15,138 nucleotides of DNA from contig DVLK01000028.1 of assembly GCA_018715545.1 (NCBI GenBank), positions 1-15,138 of the forward strand, in the 5' to 3' direction. The notes beneath the pieces were generated by a model. That model was not told where the DNA came from and made no database searches. It saw only the letters and a program-made list of their open reading frames with translations. Source of the stretch: Candidatus Caccovivens faecavium (GTDB taxonomy: Bacteria; Bacillota; Clostridia; Christensenellales; UBA1242). Positions 5,931 to 13,390 of this stretch are shown one piece after another. Position 1 is the first letter of the stretch; every line of letters starts with the position of its first letter. The position numbers were made by a program, and so were the translations under genes.

Positions 5931-7448
5931 TTAATTCGTTTTTTGATAATACACAACAACATTTGTATCTTCGGCAAGAGGAAATACAACTTCTGGATTT
6001 TGTATCATCAAAACTTCTTCCCTAACTTTAAACTGTTTTGCAATGTCCCATGCCTCCATGCCAGATTTTGCATAAATGAGCTCAACCGAGCAATCTCTTT
6101 CGATAGTATCGCCTGTTAAATTAGCACTGGTAATCACTGCACAAATTTCATCACAATCATATCTAGCATGAATTTTCAATTTACCATCAAAATATAGGTC
6201 GCGACCTTTCTTTGCAATCACATCTACATCATAAAGCACAGCGCTAATTGAAATTTCAGGATTATCACAAGTTACACTTGCTTTATCACTGACAACAAAT
6301 GGCACTTCCATTGTGACAGAATGAAGTGAATTTTCTTCATCATTCAAATATACAACATTGGCCTTAGCTACACCCTCTACATATAATTCGCCATTTTGAA
6401 TATACGAATTGGAAATAGTGAGGTTCGTGCCAGCCACAAACATAAGTTTGTCAACACGTGGATGTTCTTCTCCCAAATTAAGAGTGCCATCAATTTTAGT
6501 TTCAAAGAAATCTTGATTTAACTCCTTGGTCATATCAAAAGATTCTGTTGAAATCTCAATATCTTCTCTACAACTATAAATATCTCTGATAACACTGCAT
6601 GGCTTTTCCTCAAAAGCACAAACTTTTAGGCAAACAGGAATATCAAGTTTTACGATAACACCCCTATCCTGCTCTACAACATCACACTTCACTTGATTTC
6701 TTTTAATGTTTACAAATGCTTCTGCAACAGAATTTCTAGTAACACCTTCAAGTTCAACTTCCTCTTTAAAATTTTCATTAATATATGATGTTTCATAGCG
6801 GTCATTCTCTGTGAGATATAAAAGCCTTCCAATAACCTCACCAGTTACCGAAACAAAGTTGTTGCCACATTCCACATTTTTTACAGACACAGATGTATCA
6901 CAGAGTATCACTTTTTTTACTGGCTCTTTAATAGACACTTCACTTGTGGCCGTAAATACTTCTGAGGCTTCGCCAATAAAAGTACTAAGATATATCTCCT
7001 CTTTCTTGGAGCAGATATCTTCATCGTTAGTGTCAATAGTCTCAATGTCATAACATGAGATAATTACACCCTTTTGCATTAAAAGGCAGTTGATTTTTAT
7101 ATTTGAATTTGTCGCACTATCAATAGAAAAATCTACCACTTCCACTTCAACCTGCACTTTATCACCAACGGTAATCTTTTCATCTTCAATTTTTGATGAA
7201 AATGGACAGCTATAATTGTTGGTTAAGATTTCTCCATTTGAAGCTTCATAGAGGATGCAAAAATCAATGTTGCCATTATAATTAACAACGCCACTTAGAA
7301 CCTCTACATTTTCAACCATAGCAGTGTGACAAACAGAAAAAATCTTGTTTATCTCACCATCAACTGGAATATTACATTCCACATTAAATTCACTCTTTTG
7401 TAATCTCTTTTTCTTTACCACCTTAAAACTATTTTTTTCGAAAGACAT
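5931..7448 (-). CDS. sipL: SipL-like spore coat morphogenesis protein (SPOCS/DUF3794 repeats plus LysM)
   Basis: In Clostridioides difficile SipL binds SpoIVA through its LysM domain and is required to localise the coat around the forespore. The product is 505 residues, matching that family. It has no signal peptide, consistent with action in the mother-cell cytoplasm. Three SPOCS/DUF3794-type beta-rich units follow one another, roughly residues 30-120, 165-260 and 310-405, each with the alternating V-x-V pattern and a DVVEQDRGVIVKL-like edge. The C-terminal 50 residues form a LysM-like domain (AKSGMEAWDIAKQFKVREE, then IQNPEVVFPL). GGAGG lies 4 nt before the ATG. Upstream, ATATT and CATATCGA at short spacing faintly resemble a sigma-E promoter; I do not claim it. 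SpoIVA itself is not in the window. The gene diverges from veg. Confidence 0.86.
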   Translation of the reverse strand: MSFEKNSFKVVKKKRLQKSEFNVECNIPVDGEINKIFSVCHTAMVENVEVLSGVVNYNGNIDFCILYEASNGEILTNNYSCPFSSKIEDEKITVGDKVQVEVEVVDFSIDSATNSNIKINCLLMQKGVIISCYDIETIDTNDEDICSKKEEIYLSTFIGEASEVFTATSEVSIKEPVKKVILCDTSVSVKNVECGNNFVSVTGEVIGRLLYLTENDRYETSYINENFKEEVELEGVTRNSVAEAFVNIKRNQVKCDVVEQDRGVIVKLDIPVCLKVCAFEEKPCSVIRDIYSCREDIEISTESFDMTKELNQDFFETKIDGTLNLGEEHPRVDKLMFVAGTNLTISNSYIQNGELYVEGVAKANVVYLNDEENSLHSVTMEVPFVVSDKASVTCDNPEISISAVLYDVDVIAKKGRDLYFDGKLKIHARYDCDEICAVITSANLTGDTIERDCSVELIYAKSGMEAWDIAKQFKVREEVLMIQNPEVVFPLAEDTNVVVYYQKTN

Positions 7449-7555
7449 AACACCTCCAAACCTTTGTTCGATATGATAATATATTGAAATATCTTTGAAC
7501 TTAGAACAAAATGTTTAAAAATTTATCTTTTGTCAAAAATTATAAAGAGGATAAT

Positions 7556-7780
7556 ATGAGAAAAGTAATATATGGTTTAAACGAAATTAAGGATAAGATA
7601 AAAAACTTAAAAGGACAAAGTGTAACTTTAAGTATCAATCGCGGACGAAAAAAAATAGACATCGTAACTGCCACAATTAACGATGTCTATCCAAGCGTAT
7701 TCACAATTAAAGTTGATGAGAAATTACAAACATTTTCCTATTTCGATGTACTCTGTGGTGATGTGGTATTTGATAACTAA
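7556..7780 (+). CDS. veg: Veg family protein
   Basis: Veg is a small conserved Firmicute protein (DUF1021); in B. subtilis it stimulates biofilm matrix gene expression and is expressed strongly in vegetative cells. The product from ATG 7556 is 74 residues and follows the family along its whole length. The N-terminal helix (LNEIKDKIKNLKGQ), the basic GRKK and the signature YPSVFTIKVDE are all present, with a final SYFDVLCGDV resembling the SYADILTETV end of B. subtilis Veg. An in-frame ATG at 7511 would add 15 residues. I reject it because AAAGAGG lies 5 nt before 7556 and the extra residues are not typical. It diverges from sipL. I could not identify a convincing promoter. Confidence 0.9.
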   Translation: MRKVIYGLNEIKDKIKNLKGQSVTLSINRGRKKIDIVTATINDVYPSVFTIKVDEKLQTFSYFDVLCGDVVFDN

Positions 7781-7822
7781 TACACTTTATAACAGATTTA
7801 CTGATGGAAATTTTATAACTAA

Positions 7823-8016
7823 GTTTTAATAATGGTGTGTTTTAATAATTGTAGCACATTTGTAAATGAAAATAATGCACACCAGAGCAAATTGTTGAAA
7901 CATACGCAAGATTTGAGCAAAAGCAAAAAGCTAAAACAAAATAAAAGGAGAAAAAATATGGAAAATAAAAATTAGGAAAATTCCAGAGATAAGTAAAATT
8001 AAATTGTTTTAATAAT
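7823..8016 (+). repeat. Three direct copies of GTTTTAATAAT
   Basis: Exact 11-bp copies at 7823-7833, 7839-7849 and 8006-8016. The first two are 5 bp apart, and the third lies about 160 bp downstream, next to the ppdK terminator. Their role is unknown; a protein-binding site or the relic of a repeat element are both possible. Confidence 0.55.
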
Positions 8017-8017
8017 C

Positions 8018-8052
8018 AAAAAACCTAGATAGTATATTTCTATGTGTCTAGG
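8018..8052 (-). terminator. Intrinsic terminator of ppdK
   Basis: On the minus strand CCTAGACA and TATCTAGG (8052-8045 with 8031-8024) form an 8-bp stem with one G-T pair around a 13-nt loop, followed by six T (positions 8023-8018). It lies about 60 bp after the ppdK stop. A weaker T run on the plus side could make it work in both directions. Confidence 0.75.
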
Positions 8053-8113
8053 CTTTTCATTATTAACTTTTAATAAACATACACACTTTCACAATCATGC
8101 AAAATATGTTTGC

Positions 8114-10741
8114 TTATTTCTTTCTTGGATATTTGATGTTTGCTTGTGCTGCGGCAAGGCGTGCGATTGGCACACGATATGGCGAGCAAGAAACATAGTT
8201 AAGTCCAATTCTGTGGCAGAACTCAACAGAAGATGGATCTCCACCGTGCTCACCGCAGATACCAAGCTTGATATCTGGACGAGTGCTTCTTCCAAGTTCA
8301 GCGGCAATTCTTACAAGCTTACCAACGCCATTTTGGTCAAGACGAGCAAATGGGTCGCTTTCAAAAATCTTCTTTTCATAGTAAACATCTAAGAATTTAG
8401 CAGCATCATCACGAGAGAAACCATAGGTCATCTGTGTTAAGTCATTTGTTCCGAATGAGAAGAACTCAGCATATTTTGCAATTTGGTCAGCAGTGATTGC
8501 GGCTCTTGGAATTTCAATCATAGTGCCGACTTTATATTGCATTTCCACTTTCTTTTCTGCAAGAATCTTATCAGCAGTGTCAGTTACAATATCTTTAACA
8601 TACTTAAACTCTTTGCTGTCGCAAGTGAGTGGTATCATAATTTCAGGAACAACTTTGAAGCCCTCTTCTTTTTCTACTTCAATAGCAGCAGTAATAACAG
8701 CTTCTGTCTGCATTCTTGCAATTTCTGGATAAGTAACAGCAAGTCTAAGTCCACGATGTCCCATCATTGGGTTAAATTCGTGTAAGCTTTCAACTGTCGC
8801 CTTTAAGCTTTCAAAAGTGAGCTTCATCTCTTTTGCAAGAGCTCTAATTTCATCATCTTCATGAGGTAAAAATTCGTGAAGAGGTGGATCTAGGAAACGA
8901 ATGGTCACTGGGCGGCCTTTCATAGCCTTGAATATTCCCTTAAAGTCTTTCTTCTGCATTGGAAGAAGTTTTTTAAGAGCTTTTTCTCTTTCAGTAGTTG
9001 TGGAAGATACTATCATTTCTCTAACAGCTGGAATTCTGTCTGCTTCAAAGAACATATGCTCTGTTCTGCATAGTCCAACTCCCTCTGCCCCGAATGAGAA
9101 AGCAACTGAGGCATCACGAGGATTATCAGCGTTCGTTCTAATCATCAACTTTCTATATTTATCAGCCCATTCCATGATTGTGGCAAATTCGCCAGAGATT
9201 TTAGCGGACTCTGTTTCAATAGCACCATCATAGATTTTACCAGTTGAACCATCGAAAGAAATTACATCGCCTTCCTTATATTTCTTTCCGCCAAGTTCAA
9301 AAGATTTTCCGTCATCAGCGAATTTAATAGCGGAGCAACCTGCAACACAGCAAGTTCCCATACCACGAGCAACAACGGCAGCGTGAGAGGTCATACCACC
9401 ACGAGCGGTTAAGATACCTTGGCTTGCAGCCATACCTTCAATATCTTCTGGGCTTGTTTCAAGACGAACTAAAACGACCTTTTCTTTCTTTCCTTGCTCT
9501 TTTGCTTTTTCAGCGGTAAAGCAAATCTTACCACTTGCAGCACCGGGAGATGCTGGAAGAGCCTCACCGATTACCTTTGCCTTCTTTACAGCATCAGCGT
9601 TAAAGGTTGGGTGAAGAAGAGCGTCAAGTTGCTTAGGATCAAGCATAAGAAGGGCTTGTTTATCGGAGATTTTACCCTCTTTCACAAGATCAACAGCAAT
9701 TTTAAGTGCAGCCTTTGCTGTTCTCTTACCATTTCTTGTTTGGAGCATATAGAGTTTGCCTCTTTCGATTGTGAACTCCATATCTTGCATATCTTTATAG
9801 TGATCTTCAAGTTTTGTGGCAATAGCAACAAATTCCTTGTAAACTTCTGGATTTTGTTCTTCAAGTTTAGCGATTGGTTGAGGTGTTCTAATACCAGCAA
9901 CAACATCCTCACCCTGTGCGTTCATAAGATATTCGCCATAAAGCGCGTTCTCGCCGGTTGCAGGATTTCTTGTGAAGGCAACGCCCGTGCCGGAATCTTC
10001 GCCCATGTTACCGAATACCATTGATTGAACATTTACTGCTGTTCCCCAGCTGTATGGAATGTCATGCATTCTTCTATATACATTTGCTCTTTCGTTGTCC
10101 CATGATCTAAATACAGCCTTAACAGCTTCGATAAGTTGAACCTTAGGCTCTTGTGGGAATTCTTGTTTTTGTCCCTCTTTATAGAGTTTCTTGAAGAGTT
10201 TAACGATTTCTTTTAAGTCATCCGCGCTTAAATCTTTATCGTATTTAACACCCTTCTTCTCTTTAATTTGATCCAAAATTCTTTCATATTTAGACTTATC
10301 TTGTTGCATAACAACATCGCTGAACATTTGAATGAAACGGCGATATGAGTCATAAGCAAAACGAGGATTGTTTGTAAGTTTTGCTAAGCCCTCAACAACC
10401 TCATCGTTAAGACCAAGGTTCAAAATTGTGTCCATCATACCAGGCATGGAAACGCGTGCGCCAGAACGAACGGAAACGAGAAGAGGATTTGTAGGATCTC
10501 CAAACTTTTTACCCGTCATCTTTTCGATTTGAGCGAGTTTTTGATAAATTTGAGCCATAATGCCGTCATTAATTTTTTTACCATCTTCATAATATTTTGT
10601 GCAAGCTTCGGTTGTGATGGTAAAGCCCTGAGGAACAGGGAGACCGATTCTTGTCATTTCAGCAAGGTTAGCACCCTTTCCGCCAAAAAGAGCTTTGTTG
10701 CCACCTTTTGCTTCTTTAAAAAGATAAACATATTTTTTCAT
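8114..10741 (-). CDS. ppdK: Pyruvate, phosphate dikinase
   Basis: Interconverts pyruvate + ATP + phosphate and PEP + AMP + pyrophosphate. In fermentative Clostridia it serves pyrophosphate-linked glycolysis or gluconeogenesis. From ATG 10741 the product is 875 residues, the normal size. It has the N-terminal ATP-grasp domain (GGKGANLAEM near residue 20, SVRSGARVSMPGMMDT near 95). The phosphohistidine domain has GGMTSHAAVVARG with His453. The C-terminal TIM-barrel PEP/pyruvate domain has LGICGEHGGDP with Cys829. These correspond to His455 and Cys831 of the Clostridium symbiosum enzyme. An in-frame start 18 codons upstream (10795) is rejected because it overlaps the promoter, while AAAGGAG sits 7 nt before 10741. 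It has its own promoter and terminator. The PPDK regulatory kinase/phosphatase gene is not in this window. No damage seen. Confidence 0.97.
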   Translation of the reverse strand: MKKYVYLFKEAKGGNKALFGGKGANLAEMTRIGLPVPQGFTITTEACTKYYEDGKKINDGIMAQIYQKLAQIEKMTGKKFGDPTNPLLVSVRSGARVSMPGMMDTILNLGLNDEVVEGLAKLTNNPRFAYDSYRRFIQMFSDVVMQQDKSKYERILDQIKEKKGVKYDKDLSADDLKEIVKLFKKLYKEGQKQEFPQEPKVQLIEAVKAVFRSWDNERANVYRRMHDIPYSWGTAVNVQSMVFGNMGEDSGTGVAFTRNPATGENALYGEYLMNAQGEDVVAGIRTPQPIAKLEEQNPEVYKEFVAIATKLEDHYKDMQDMEFTIERGKLYMLQTRNGKRTAKAALKIAVDLVKEGKISDKQALLMLDPKQLDALLHPTFNADAVKKAKVIGEALPASPGAASGKICFTAEKAKEQGKKEKVVLVRLETSPEDIEGMAASQGILTARGGMTSHAAVVARGMGTCCVAGCSAIKFADDGKSFELGGKKYKEGDVISFDGSTGKIYDGAIETESAKISGEFATIMEWADKYRKLMIRTNADNPRDASVAFSFGAEGVGLCRTEHMFFEADRIPAVREMIVSSTTTEREKALKKLLPMQKKDFKGIFKAMKGRPVTIRFLDPPLHEFLPHEDDEIRALAKEMKLTFESLKATVESLHEFNPMMGHRGLRLAVTYPEIARMQTEAVITAAIEVEKEEGFKVVPEIMIPLTCDSKEFKYVKDIVTDTADKILAEKKVEMQYKVGTMIEIPRAAITADQIAKYAEFFSFGTNDLTQMTYGFSRDDAAKFLDVYYEKKIFESDPFARLDQNGVGKLVRIAAELGRSTRPDIKLGICGEHGGDPSSVEFCHRIGLNYVSCSPYRVPIARLAAAQANIKYPRKK

Positions 10742-10765
10742 AAAATCTCCTTTAAATACGACCTT

Positions 10766-10795
10766 ATTATACAAAAAAATATAACGAAAAGGCAA
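10766..10795 (-). promoter_or_regulatory. Promoter of ppdK
   Basis: On the minus strand a -35-like TTGCCT (10795-10790) stands 18 bp from a perfect -10 TATAAT (10771-10766), giving a leader of about 18 nt with the Shine-Dalgarno AAAGGAG before the ATG at 10741. Confidence 0.65.
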
Positions 10796-10938
10796 ACAAA
10801 TTCGCTATATTTTTTGAAAATTTTATTTTGTAACAGTTTTTTATCCCTATGCAATAGGAAATAATGATTTTTTAATATATAAAATAAATATTTTTTATAA
10901 TTTTTTTTAGGTTTAATTGTCTTTTATTTCTTACAATC

Positions 10939-11793
10939 TTACTTATCATCTTTGTCTTTTGCGTCATACGCTTCGACAAATCTTCTTGCCAAGCGATCTT
11001 GATTGTTGTCAATATAATATTGCGGATACTTAAGTCTATTGTCCACATCTTCTAACAATTTAAGATTTTGTCTAGCAATTTCATCCGCTTCTATAGGATT
11101 TTCTTCAGCAAATTGTTCAATTTTTTGCATAGTCCTTTCAAAATACATTTTTGTGACCTTTTTAACTACTTTCAATTCACTTGGCGAAAAAACATGCTTG
11201 CAATCTAAAAATAGTTGTGGATTAAATAGAAGCAAATCTTTAAAATTATCAAAACCATAATGTTTTAAATACACCGTAGGGTTGCCCATATCTACATGTT
11301 CTAGATTAGATATTGGCAAACCTTGAGCATCGTATTCTTTAAAAACAACGCGAACTGGATTTGTCTTAGGTATGTATAGACTTTTGGTTTTTGGTGGTAT
11401 TTCAATTTTATGTACTTTTGTAAAAAGAAATCCACTTGCATGAACATTAAGCGTATCTTTAAGATTTATCTCTTTTAACCCTACTGAAACATCAAAAGCG
11501 CATTCGTCTAATAAAAAACAATTTATATCCGCCTTTTTTACCTGCGAATCATAAAATGCAAACGCCGATATTTTTCCATTAGGATTATCGTATTTAATAT
11601 AATCTAATTTTGGGAAATGCATTATACTAAAAAGATCTCGAAAGAAATTATAACTATTAACCACATTTCCTATCTTGCTTAAATCAAGTTGAGTTATATT
11701 TTTCGACTTACCTGAAATGATAAGGTCAAAAACATCTTCCATGCTGTCTACCACGCACTTTACTGCTCCATTCTCAAGTGTTTCAATTTTCAT
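10939..11793 (-). CDS. BspA-like leucine-rich repeat protein, cytoplasmic (paralogue 2)
   Basis: Function unknown. The 284-residue product has no signal peptide or membrane segment. Its N-terminus (MEDVFDLIISGKSKNITQLD) and the following LDLSKI, HFPKLDYIKY, KISAFAFYDSQVKKADI and LDECAFDVSVGLKEINL segments align with the gene at 1130-1927. These include BspA/LRR_5-type repeats with the alternating AF and L-x2-I pattern. The C-terminal 100 residues are charged and helical, ending in the acidic/basic tail DAKDKDDK. The start at 11793 is preferred over 11817 because AAAGGAG lies 6 nt before it, and the upstream ATG falls only a few bases after the -10 of the promoter. So, unlike its paralogue, this copy uses an ordinary ribosome-binding site. 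It lies downstream of engB but has its own promoter after the engB terminator. No clear terminator follows it, so some transcripts may continue into ppdK. Confidence 0.75.
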   Translation of the reverse strand: MKIETLENGAVKCVVDSMEDVFDLIISGKSKNITQLDLSKIGNVVNSYNFFRDLFSIMHFPKLDYIKYDNPNGKISAFAFYDSQVKKADINCFLLDECAFDVSVGLKEINLKDTLNVHASGFLFTKVHKIEIPPKTKSLYIPKTNPVRVVFKEYDAQGLPISNLEHVDMGNPTVYLKHYGFDNFKDLLLFNPQLFLDCKHVFSPSELKVVKKVTKMYFERTMQKIEQFAEENPIEADEIARQNLKLLEDVDNRLKYPQYYIDNNQDRLARRFVEAYDAKDKDDK

Positions 11794-11817
11794 ATTTTTC
11801 TCCTTTTTGTTAGGCAT

Positions 11818-11845
11818 ATTGTATCATATCTAAATTTTTTGTCAA
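11818..11845 (-). promoter_or_regulatory. Promoter of BspA-like paralogue 2
   Basis: Minus strand: consensus -35 TTGACA (11845-11840), a 16-bp spacer, and -10 TACAAT (11823-11818) with an extended TG directly before it. The predicted leader is about 18 nt and carries AAAGGAG. The promoter lies just after the engB terminator. Confidence 0.75.
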
Positions 11846-11863
11846 GACCCTTTTAGAAAAGAG

Positions 11864-11901
11864 AAAAAAGTGAAGAGAACAAAATATTTTCTTCACTTTT
11901 T
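11864..11901 (-). terminator. Intrinsic terminator of engB
   Basis: A perfect 12-bp inverted repeat, AAAAAGTGAAGA (11865-11876) with TCTTCACTTTTT (11890-11901), around a 13-nt loop that can extend the stem slightly. A U tract follows on the minus strand (11869-11864). The left arm abuts the engB stop codon. Confidence 0.8.
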
Positions 11902-12490
11902 AATCTTCGCTTTCTATCACTGTTTCCACGTATTCTAAAATTTTGTCCTTGCCGTAGAGTGTAACGCTTGAAAATGGCAAAATGATTTCTCGGCGGATGT
12001 TTAAGGTTTTGGCAATCTTTGAAAGGCTTTGCGGAATTTTACTTTTAGCAAGTTTGTCCACCTTTGTGGCAATCACCATGAAAGGAATTTGATAGTGCAT
12101 CAAAAATTCTATCATCATTTTATCAAGTTCAGATGGCTCGTGCCTACTATCAACTAAAACAAATACCGTTTTAAGCGAAGTGGAAGAGATGAGATATTTT
12201 TCCATAAGGTGCGCCCAATTTGCAAGATGTTTTTGCCCCGTCTTTGCGTAGCCATAACCTGGAAGGTCAACAAAGCGAAAACTATCGTTAATCAAAAAGT
12301 AGTTTATCATCTTTGTCAGCCCAGGCGTTGAAGAGGTCTTTGACAGATTCTTCACCCCAGTGAGCGCGTTGATAAAAGAGGACTTGCCAACATTGCTTCT
12401 TCCAACAAAGGCAAACTCCACCACATCATCATTTAAAATCTTCTCTTCACTGACAACACTTGTCAAATATTTCGCACTTATAATTTTCAT
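11900..12490 (-). CDS. engB: Ribosome biogenesis GTPase EngB (YsxC/YihA)
   Basis: Essential small GTPase that binds the 50S subunit late in assembly. The 196-residue product is standard size. All GTPase motifs are present: G1 GRSNVGKSS (30-38), G2 region TSSTPGLTK (52-60), G3 DLPGYGYA (75-82), G4 TKVDK (142-146) and G5 SSVT (174-177). The start at 12490 gives the normal N-terminus. There is no Shine-Dalgarno: the six bases before the ATG directly follow a TATAAT -10 element, so the mRNA is predicted to be leaderless. That is notable for an essential ribosome-assembly gene. In many Firmicutes engB follows lon or clpX; here it is alone, divergent from gtrA and closed by its own terminator. Confidence 0.95.
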   Translation of the reverse strand: MKIISAKYLTSVVSEEKILNDDVVEFAFVGRSNVGKSSFINALTGVKNLSKTSSTPGLTKMINYFLINDSFRFVDLPGYGYAKTGQKHLANWAHLMEKYLISSTSLKTVFVLVDSRHEPSELDKMMIEFLMHYQIPFMVIATKVDKLAKSKIPQSLSKIAKTLNIRREIILPFSSVTLYGKDKILEYVETVIESED

Positions 12491-12496
12491 AATTTA

Positions 12497-12525
12497 ATTA
12501 TATCATAAAATTTTTCACTATTAAA
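12497..12525 (-). promoter_or_regulatory. Extended -10 promoter of engB, 6 nt before the ATG
   Basis: Minus strand: -10 TATAAT (12502-12497) with an extended TG (12505-12504). The -35 position (12525-12520, TTTAAT) is poor, so the promoter would rely on the extended -10. A short inverted repeat CACT-TTAAT-AGTG (12527-12515) overlaps the -35 region and could be an operator. Six bases separate the -10 from the start codon. Confidence 0.6.
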
Positions 12526-12625
12526 GTGATTTAAAGGAAAATACCCATTTAAATTTCTTAATTCACATATTAAGCGGACTTTTTTTATTTAAAAAAGAAT
12601 TTATTTTATAATTTTACCAAATTAG

Positions 12626-12654
12626 TTGTTAAAATTTTTTAAGTATTGTATGAT
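12626..12654 (+). promoter_or_regulatory. Promoter of gtrA-like gene, 6 nt before the ATG
   Basis: -35 TTGTTA (12626-12631), a 17-bp spacer, -10 TATGAT (12649-12654), then six bases and the ATG at 12661. The predicted transcription start coincides with the start codon. Confidence 0.6.
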
Positions 12655-12660
12655 GAAAGC

Positions 12661-13110
12661 ATGCAGAATTTTAAACAGGTTATAAAATTTACACTTTTTT
12701 CAATATCAGCGGGCGTCATCCAAATTGGAACATTCTCGCTGTTCGACTATGTTTTTCATTGGAACTACTGGGTCGCCTATCTCATCTCGTTGGTCCTATC
12801 AGTACTTTGGAATTTCACATTCAACAGGCGTTACACCTTTAAAAGTGCGAAAAATATTCCGCTTGCGATGTCGCTTGTCTTTCTATACTACCTTGTCTTC
12901 ACTCCGCTTTCAACTTGGTGGGGTCACGCCCTTGAAAGTGCCGGCGTAGAAGATATTTTAGTCACCGCAATTTCCATGATAATCAACTTTGTGACCGAGT
13001 TTTTATATCAAAAGTTTGTGGTCTACCGCCATAACGAGAACACCAACGATTTGGCTAGCCAAGACAATAGCTTCAAAATCATCATGGACACACTTAAAAA
13101 GCCGTTGTAA
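12661..13110 (+). CDS. GtrA family membrane protein
   Basis: GtrA-like proteins are small four-helix membrane proteins thought to move lipid-linked sugars across the membrane for cell-surface polysaccharide glycosylation. The product is 149 residues with four hydrophobic segments, roughly residues 8-28, 34-55, 70-88 and 98-118. The family hallmark WNFTFNRRYTF (near residue 50) lies between helices 2 and 3, and the N-terminus (QVIKFTLFSIS) is typical. The helix-4 end NFVTEFLYQKFVVYR matches the usual closing pattern. A TTG five codons upstream (12646) is rejected because it lies inside the -10 region. No Shine-Dalgarno precedes the ATG; leaderless translation is predicted. No glycosyltransferase partner is adjacent, so the substrate is unknown. 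Confidence 0.85.
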   Translation: MQNFKQVIKFTLFSISAGVIQIGTFSLFDYVFHWNYWVAYLISLVLSVLWNFTFNRRYTFKSAKNIPLAMSLVFLYYLVFTPLSTWWGHALESAGVEDILVTAISMIINFVTEFLYQKFVVYRHNENTNDLASQDNSFKIIMDTLKKPL

Positions 13111-13127
13111 GAACTCAATTTAATTTT

Positions 13128-13370
13128 AGAGATCCTTCGACTTCGCTCAGGATGACACAGGCGTTGCCTGTTTTTGGTGTTGCAATTATACTGTCATGTT
13201 GAGCAAGGAAGTGAAACGACCGCTGTCGAAACATCTCAAAAATCAAGCCTATACTCGTCATTCTGAGCAAAGGAGCAAAGCGACCGCTGTCGAAGAATCT
13301 CATAAAATTAAGCCGTATTCTCTTAGTTCCTTCGACGACGGAACGGCAAGCGTTCCTGCTCAGGATGACG
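13128..13370. repeat. Cluster of four REP-like palindromic repeats
   Basis: Four related GC-richer units with the core CTTCG...GCTCAGGATGAC or its complement: A 13129-13156 and D 13327-13370 in one orientation, B 13192-13237 and C 13256-13301 in the other. B and C share an insertion ending CGACCGCTGTCGAA. D carries its own small hairpin, GGAACG-GCAAG-CGTTCC (13340-13356). Similar interspersed palindromes (complement TCATTCTGAGC...GAATCTC) are widespread in bacterial genomes as non-coding, probably non-autonomous elements. Short open frames crossing this region are by-products of the repeats. Base composition differs clearly from the neighbouring genes. Confidence 0.8.
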
Positions 13371-13390
13371 GCGTCGCAAACCGCACTCAC

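Larger units (their letters stand above)
7781..8113. other. 333-bp stretch without a firm gene: direct repeats, hairpin and a short SD-led ORF
   Basis: No convincing protein gene. It contains three exact copies of GTTTTAATAAT (7823-7833, 7839-7849, 8006-8016). It also has an inverted repeat TGGTGTG / CACACCA (7833-7839 and 7878-7884) enclosing a small CATTT-GT-AAATG hairpin. A very good Shine-Dalgarno AAAGGAG (7944-7950) precedes an ATG at 7958 that reads only five codons before TAG. That ATG is in frame with a 47-codon ORF opening at 7832, which has a basic C-terminal half and no Shine-Dalgarno of its own. The ppdK terminator occupies 8018-8052. Confidence 0.5.

Noticed and set aside
7449..7490. 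Sigma-E promoter for sipL
   Set aside because: ATATT and CATATCGA are present on the minus strand, but the spacing is short and the -10 incomplete; expected biologically, not shown by the sequence.
7832..7975. 47-codon basic ORF as a real small gene
   Set aside because: No Shine-Dalgarno, no promoter at a fitting distance, and the sequence matches no small-protein family I know; kept only as part of the spacer description.
8493..10024. Long plus-strand frames antisense to ppdK
   Set aside because: They are mirror frames of a highly conserved coding sequence, without recognisable products or ribosome-binding sites.
10800..10938. Terminator after BspA-like paralogue 2
   Set aside because: Only a 5-bp palindrome (CCTAT-GCA-ATAGG type) without a proper U tract on the right strand was found.
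13128..13370. CRISPR array
   Set aside because: Units are palindromic, differ in length and alternate orientation; there are no regular spacers and no cas genes.
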